The notes below the pieces were generated by a model. The model had not been told where the DNA came from, did not search any database, and saw nothing but the letters and a program-made list of their open reading frames with translations. From an uncultured Bacteroidales bacterium (GTDB lineage: Bacteria > Bacteroidota > Bacteroidia > Bacteroidales > UBA932): DNA of 64,000 nucleotides. The position numbers were made by a program, and so were the translations under genes. The stretch is taken from NCBI GenBank assembly GCA_900321715.1, contig ONXC01000005.1:18294-82293 (forward strand), given 5' to 3'. This document shows positions 59,191-64,000 of this stretch, one piece after another (the first letter of the stretch is position 1; each line of letters begins with the position of its first letter).

Positions 59191-61587
59191 ATGAAAAAGA
59201 CACTGATCTTAATAACACTTCTTGCCTCAGTTATCTCAGCCGCAGCGCAGCCCTCGGGCCGTGAACTATGGAACAGCGGCTGGTCCTTCACCAAGGACGG
59301 CAGCACGCGCACCGTGAACCTTCCCCATGACTGGGGCGTGGAAGGGGAGTTTAATCAGGAATACCCCGGAGAGACCGGAAAACTTCCCTGGTGGGGTAAG
59401 GCCCGCTATGGGAAAACCCTGGAAGTGACGGAGGAAGACCTTCAGAAGGACATTCGCCTGGAAGTGGACGGCGCAATGTCCAATGCTTCCGTTTTTGTGA
59501 ACGGAGTTAAGGCCGGCGGCTGGGCTTATGGATACTCCAGCTGGGCTGTAGACCTTACCGGAAGGCTGCAGGAAGGCAAAAACCGCATAGAGATAGTGCT
59601 TGACAACAAGCCGGAAAGTTCCCGCTGGTACCCCGGCGGCGGTATTTACCGTAACGTGTGGATTACAAAGACAGAAAAGACTTCCGTGGCCCACTGGGGC
59701 ACCTTCATCACCACTCAGTTTGCTCCCGGCAAGGCCATAGTCTATCAGAAGGTTACACTCAAGGCCCCTGAAACCTGCATTGCACGCATAAGCACCCGCA
59801 TACTCTACAGGGAGGGCAACACAGAATTTATTGTGGCCGAAACCCGCTCGGTGATTGAGGCCTGGGACGGCCGCACGGAGGTACAGGACTTTGAGATTGT
59901 GAATCCCCGCCTCTGGAGCCCGGAGAATCCTCAGATGTATCTTGCCCGCACGGTGGTTGAGACAGAAGACACCAGGGACGTGTATGAGACTCCCTTCGGC
60001 ATAAGGAATGCCGAATTCCGCCCGGACGGCTTCTATCTTAACGGTGTGAAGACCTTCCTCAGGGGCGTGTGCCTGCATCATGACGCCGGTGCCCTTGGTG
60101 CAGCATGGAATGAGGATGCCTGGAACAGAAGGCTCATCATGCTCAAGGAGATGGGCTGCAATGCCATCCGCATGAGCCACAATCCTCCTGCACCGGAACT
60201 ACTTGACATGTGTGACCGTATGGGCTTCCTTGTAATGGACGAACTCACGGACACCTGGACCGTTTCCAAGAAGGAGAACGGCTATGCAACTCTCTTCGAT
60301 GAATGGGTGGAAAAAGACCTCACGGCAATGATCCGCCGTGACAGGAACCATCCCAGCGTAATACTCTGGAGCATAGGTAATGAATGCGGAGAGCAGGGCT
60401 GGCCGGAAAAGTGGGACATTCCCCACCGCCTCACGGACCTCTGCCACAGGGAGGATCCCACCCGCCTCACAACAGCCGGTAATGACAACCCCGGTGCCGC
60501 CTTCTCCGGCTATGCCGAAACAATAGACGTTTACGGCTTCAACTACAAGCCTCACCTCTATGAGCAGTTTGTGGATGAGCATCCCGGCCAGCCCGTCCTT
60601 GGCTCAGAAACATCCTCCTGCATATCCACACGCGGATATTACCTCTTCCCGGTAGAGGAGGAGAAGGGCAAGGGCTGGACCATGGACCCTCCCTTCCAGG
60701 TGAGCTCCTATGACCTTTACGCTCCCGGATGGGCTTCCAAGCCGGATTACGAGTGGGAGTATGAAGACAAGGTCCCGGAATGCGCCGGAGAGTTTGTCTG
60801 GACCGGCTACGACTACCTTGGAGAGCCCACGCCCTTCAACATGGACCCTTCCGTGTTCACAAACTTCCATACTGAGGAAGAGAAGGAGGCATACCGCAAG
60901 ATGGTGGCCGCCTGGGGCCAGGAAATTGCAAACGTACCGCTTCCTTCCCGCAGTTCATACTTTGGGATAATAGACCTTGCCGGCTTCCCCAAGGACAGAT
61001 TCTGGTTGTATCAGTCACGCTGGTGCCCGGATAAGCCCGTGGCCCACATCCTCCCGCACTGGACATGGCCCGGCAGGGAGGGCATCCTTACCCCCGTCCA
61101 CGTGTACACTTCCGGTGATGAGGCAGAGCTCTTCCTTAACGGACAGTCCCTTGGCCGAAAGAAAAAGGACGGCTACAGAATAGTCTGGGACAGGGTGTTC
61201 TACACCCCCGGCACCCTTGAGGTGGTGTGCTACAAAAACGGCCGGGAATGGGCCCGTGACAAGGTTCAGACCGCAGGAAAGGCCGCAAGGCTCAGCGCCT
61301 CCATAGACTACGAAGGCGAAGACCTCAGCTTTGTGGCCGTGGATGTCCTGGATAAGGCTGGAGTGCTTTGCCCGGGGTCATCGGCCCAAATAAAATTTGA
61401 GGTGAAGGGCCCTGCAGAGATTGTTGCAACAGACGCCGGAGACCCCACCTCCCATGTGCCTTTCTACAGCCATGAGCTTCCCGCATTTGCCGGAAAGGCT
61501 TCCGTAATCATCCGCCGTACTGGTAATGGCCCCGTCACCGTGCAGGCATCGTCAAAAGGACTTAAAAAAGCTAAGATAACGTTATGA
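59191..61587 (+). CDS. GH2 family beta-galactosidase-like enzyme, periplasmic
   Basis: 798 residues with a signal peptide (MKKTLILITLLASVISAAAQ). The jelly-roll domain (about 25-180, LPHDWGVEGEFNQEYPG), Ig-like domain, TIM barrel (about 275-590) and C-terminal Ig domains follow the GH2 order. The acid/base is Glu398 (WSIGNECGEQ) and the nucleophile Glu473 (VLGSETSSC). C-terminal Ig domains, including EAELFLNGQSLGRKKKDGY, resemble those of the GH2 at 1448. The spacing between the two glutamates is shorter than in that protein, so the two are different subfamilies. It starts a three-gene coupled set with DUF3298 and GH29. Confidence 0.93.
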   Translation: MKKTLILITLLASVISAAAQPSGRELWNSGWSFTKDGSTRTVNLPHDWGVEGEFNQEYPGETGKLPWWGKARYGKTLEVTEEDLQKDIRLEVDGAMSNASVFVNGVKAGGWAYGYSSWAVDLTGRLQEGKNRIEIVLDNKPESSRWYPGGGIYRNVWITKTEKTSVAHWGTFITTQFAPGKAIVYQKVTLKAPETCIARISTRILYREGNTEFIVAETRSVIEAWDGRTEVQDFEIVNPRLWSPENPQMYLARTVVETEDTRDVYETPFGIRNAEFRPDGFYLNGVKTFLRGVCLHHDAGALGAAWNEDAWNRRLIMLKEMGCNAIRMSHNPPAPELLDMCDRMGFLVMDELTDTWTVSKKENGYATLFDEWVEKDLTAMIRRDRNHPSVILWSIGNECGEQGWPEKWDIPHRLTDLCHREDPTRLTTAGNDNPGAAFSGYAETIDVYGFNYKPHLYEQFVDEHPGQPVLGSETSSCISTRGYYLFPVEEEKGKGWTMDPPFQVSSYDLYAPGWASKPDYEWEYEDKVPECAGEFVWTGYDYLGEPTPFNMDPSVFTNFHTEEEKEAYRKMVAAWGQEIANVPLPSRSSYFGIIDLAGFPKDRFWLYQSRWCPDKPVAHILPHWTWPGREGILTPVHVYTSGDEAELFLNGQSLGRKKKDGYRIVWDRVFYTPGTLEVVCYKNGREWARDKVQTAGKAARLSASIDYEGEDLSFVAVDVLDKAGVLCPGSSAQIKFEVKGPAEIVATDAGDPTSHVPFYSHELPAFAGKASVIIRRTGNGPVTVQASSKGLKKAKITL

Positions 61588-62330
61588 AAAGGTTGATTCC
61601 CGTCATATTTGTGGCCCTCGCGGCTCTTGTAACCTCCTGCGACACCTTCAAGGCTGGCGTCTTTGAAGACGAGATGGTTATGCCCCTGGAGGGCTCTGAG
61701 GCCGATTCCCTATTCTACAAGGTCTCCATCCAGTACGCCTCCAAGGGTATGCTCATCCCTGCAATGGAGAAGATGAACGCTGCAATAGTGGCGCAGGCCT
61801 TCGATATGGAGGGGGTGGATATCGGCCCCCTTGAAGAAACGGCCGCGCAGTACCGGGAGAACCTTATTGACGAGTATATCACGGAAAATTCCGGCATGGT
61901 GGGAGAGCTTCCCGTCCTCACCTGGGAAGACACCCTCACCGGGGAATTCGGCGCAAAGTACAAGGGCTGGCGCAACTACCTTATCAATTATTACTGGTAC
62001 AGGGGCGGCGCCCACGGGGCCTCCACCTACTGCCAGATAGTGTTTGACGCCAAGACCGGAGACGTAGTGACGGAGGCCGATATCTTCACGGACGGCTACT
62101 ATGACAAGGTTGTCTCCCTTATGCAGGCGCAGGTCAAGGCCGATATAGAGGCCGATAACCCCGAAATCCTGGAGCTCCTTGATCTGGAGGAGGTTACTCC
62201 CAACACCAACTTTTCCGTGGGTCCGGACGGCGTGCAGTGGGTTTTCCAGCCCGATGACCTATTGCCTCACGCCTTCGGCCCTCTCTTCGTGACGCTGTCC
62301 TGGGATAAGCTTAAGCCATATCTCAGATGA
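61584..62330 (+). CDS. DUF3298/RsiV-like lipoprotein
   Basis: 248 residues. The lipobox is LVTSCDTF (Cys19). The DUF4163-DUF3298 pattern is present (YLINYYWYRGGAHGASTY, FDAKTGDVVTEADIFTDGYY, FQPDDLLPHAFG), as in the periplasmic part of the anti-sigma factor RsiV, which binds lysozyme. Here there is no anti-sigma part, only a lipid anchor. The function is unknown; glycan or lysozyme binding is possible. It is joined by 4-nt ATGA overlaps to both the GH2 before it and the GH29 after it. Confidence 0.82.
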   Translation: MKRLIPVIFVALAALVTSCDTFKAGVFEDEMVMPLEGSEADSLFYKVSIQYASKGMLIPAMEKMNAAIVAQAFDMEGVDIGPLEETAAQYRENLIDEYITENSGMVGELPVLTWEDTLTGEFGAKYKGWRNYLINYYWYRGGAHGASTYCQIVFDAKTGDVVTEADIFTDGYYDKVVSLMQAQVKADIEADNPEILELLDLEEVTPNTNFSVGPDGVQWVFQPDDLLPHAFGPLFVTLSWDKLKPYLR

Positions 62331-63556
62331 GGCGGATAGTCCTCATAATGGCCCTTGCCCTGGTTTCCGCCGGGGCTTTTGCCCAATATGTGCCCACAAG
62401 GGAAAACCTTGAGGCCCGCGCGGCATTCAAGGAGCACAGGCTGGGGATTTTCCTTCACTGGGGCATATACAGCGCCTATGCGCAAGGGGAGTGGTACCTC
62501 TCCACGCATAAGCTGGATTCGGTGGCCTATATAGCTGCAGCCGGGGGCTTCTGTCCTTCAAAGTTTGATGCCGATGCCTGGGCCCAGGCCTTTGCCGATG
62601 CCGGGGCGGGTTATGTCACCCTCACCTCCCGTCACCACGACGGTTTTTCCATGTTCGGAACCCGGGAGAGCGGCTTCAACATCGTGGACGGCACGCCCTT
62701 CGGCCGGGACCCCCTTGCGGAACTTACCGCCGCCGTGAAGGCACGCGGGATGAGGATGCAGTACTATTATTCCCTCATAGACTGGATAAGGCCGGATTAT
62801 CCCAAAGGTGACAGCGGCATTCAGAAAGACTCCCTGAAGGCATCCTACGGCCATTATCTGGAGTTTGAAAAGGCCCAGATCCGGGAACTTATGGCACATA
62901 AGCCGGGGGCTCTATGGTTTGACGGCCTGTGGGACCAGCCGGAAGGCTTCAACTGGAGAGTTACGGAACTTTATGACCTTATCCATTCCATAGACCCTTC
63001 GTGCCTTATCGGCAACAATCACCATAAGGCTCCGCTTCCGGGGGAGGACTTCCAGATGTTCGAGCGTGACCTTCCCGGAGAGAACCAGGGCGGGTTCAGT
63101 GCCAATTCCCCTGTATCGGCCCTGCCGCTGGAGACCTGCGAAACCATGAATTACGCCTGGGGCTACAGGGTTGAGGACCAGTGGTACAAGCCTCTGAAGG
63201 AGCTGGTGGCCCTGCTGGTGAAAGCGGTTTCAAAGGACGCCAACCTCCTTCTTAATATCGGCCCTATGGCATCAGGAGAACTTCCTGCGCCGGCCCTTGA
63301 GCGCCTGAAGGAACTTGGCGCCTGGATGAAGGAGCACGGCCATACCGTCAACGGCTGCGGATCCACGGGCATTCCTCAGGAGCCCTGGGGCGTCACTACG
63401 CGGGACGCCCATCACATCTACGTCCATATCCTGGAGCCATCGGCCCTTCCCGCAGATAATATAATTAAGGTAAGCCTTGGCAGCCGCACTTTCTACCGTA
63501 AAGTGCCTTCAGACCTTGATCCGGTAGATACTATTCTGGAAATTTTGGTCAATTAA
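62327..63556 (+). CDS. GH29 alpha-L-fucosidase
   Basis: 409 residues with a signal peptide (about 1-19). The GH29 TIM barrel shows FLHWGIYSAYAQGEWYLS, VTLTSRHHDGFSMF and the nucleophile Asp199 (ALWFDGLWDQ). A short C-terminal part follows in place of a full beta-sandwich, so the protein is compact for the family. It removes alpha-L-fucose from glycans in the periplasm. It is translationally coupled to DUF3298. It ends 90 nt before the rpsL start. Confidence 0.93.
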   Translation: MRRIVLIMALALVSAGAFAQYVPTRENLEARAAFKEHRLGIFLHWGIYSAYAQGEWYLSTHKLDSVAYIAAAGGFCPSKFDADAWAQAFADAGAGYVTLTSRHHDGFSMFGTRESGFNIVDGTPFGRDPLAELTAAVKARGMRMQYYYSLIDWIRPDYPKGDSGIQKDSLKASYGHYLEFEKAQIRELMAHKPGALWFDGLWDQPEGFNWRVTELYDLIHSIDPSCLIGNNHHKAPLPGEDFQMFERDLPGENQGGFSANSPVSALPLETCETMNYAWGYRVEDQWYKPLKELVALLVKAVSKDANLLLNIGPMASGELPAPALERLKELGAWMKEHGHTVNGCGSTGIPQEPWGVTTRDAHHIYVHILEPSALPADNIIKVSLGSRTFYRKVPSDLDPVDTILEILVN

Positions 63557-63575
63557 AATATTTTTCTTATCTTTG
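63543..63575 (+). promoter_or_regulatory. Promoter of the rpsL (str) operon
   Basis: TTTTG (63543-63547), a 20-base spacer and TATCTTTG (63568-63575). Predicted start near 63579, leaving a leader of about 68 nt before rpsL. The -33 box overlaps the end of the fucosidase gene. Confidence 0.75.
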
Positions 63576-63646
63576 CAGCCCATTTTGCGGGGACATAAGC
63601 CCTTCAAGATGGACTGTAACTATATTTTATTTATTAACAAACATTT

Positions 63647-64000
<354 letters not shown>

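Noticed and set aside
59266-60180. 304-codon minus-strand frame inside GH2
   Set aside because: Shadow; the GH2 reading is unambiguous.

Overview
The window is from a member of the Bacteroidota, most likely an uncultured gut Bacteroidales. The evidence is two SusC/SusD pairs, many lipobox-bearing surface lipoproteins, BACON and fimbrillin-like domains, and promoters of the Bacteroidetes type (TTTG, about 19-20 bases, then TAnnTTTG). There is one tRNA gene, the start of rpsL at the right edge, and no sign of phage, transposase, integrase or CRISPR. The genus cannot be read from the sequence.

Layout. (1) 1-3880, minus strand: GH2 (cut by the edge), GH43 and GH2 enzymes. (2) 3988-6114, plus: a lone GH172 (DUF2961) enzyme. 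(3) 6149-11159, minus: SusC then SusD. (4) 11489-22552, plus: a fimbrillin-like multidomain lipoprotein, a CotH-type kinase, GH116, a LacI regulator, GH97 and a CE1 esterase. (5) 22554-25271, minus: a membrane-spanning propeller/AraC regulator with no kinase or receiver domain. (6) 25381-49733, plus: a long polysaccharide-utilisation operon. It encodes a GATase-like/(alpha/alpha)6 hydrolase fusion, a DUF1680 enzyme, two tandem paralogs of an unrecognised family, SusC, SusD, FAS1-like and DUF5007-like lipoproteins, a BACON lipoprotein, two fimbrillin-like lipoproteins, a second CotH kinase, GH127 and GH89. (7) 49730-51391, minus: a Kelch/AraC membrane regulator. (8) 51538-52539: a lipocalin-like lipoprotein, followed by tRNA-Gly(GCC). 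(9) 52830-59175: mostly housekeeping genes (OmpA-like, ALDH, upp, metallophosphoesterase, lipid kinase, PlsC-like acyltransferase, MGMT-like). (10) 59191-63556: GH2, DUF3298 and GH29. (11) 63647 to the edge: rpsL.

How it fits together (inference). The SusC/D pairs import oligosaccharides that the surface lipoproteins bind. GH43, GH172, GH127/DUF1680, GH2, GH97, GH116, GH89 and GH29 then strip arabinose-, galactose-, glucose-, GlcNAc- and fucose-type linkages, and an esterase removes acyl groups. This suits a complex arabinose-rich plant glycoprotein or a mixed host/plant glycan, but the substrate is not proven. Control appears to come from one LacI repressor and two one-component membrane AraC regulators.

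Most interesting points: a very strong genome-style excess of the heptamer GGCCGAT/ATCGGCC; two separate fimbrillin-like + CotH-kinase modules, each with a GC-rich hairpin between the two genes; a tandem pair of paralogs with an unrecognised HxxxH/NYER-type domain; two unusual transmembrane AraC regulators; and three regulator genes whose promoters imply leaderless mRNAs.
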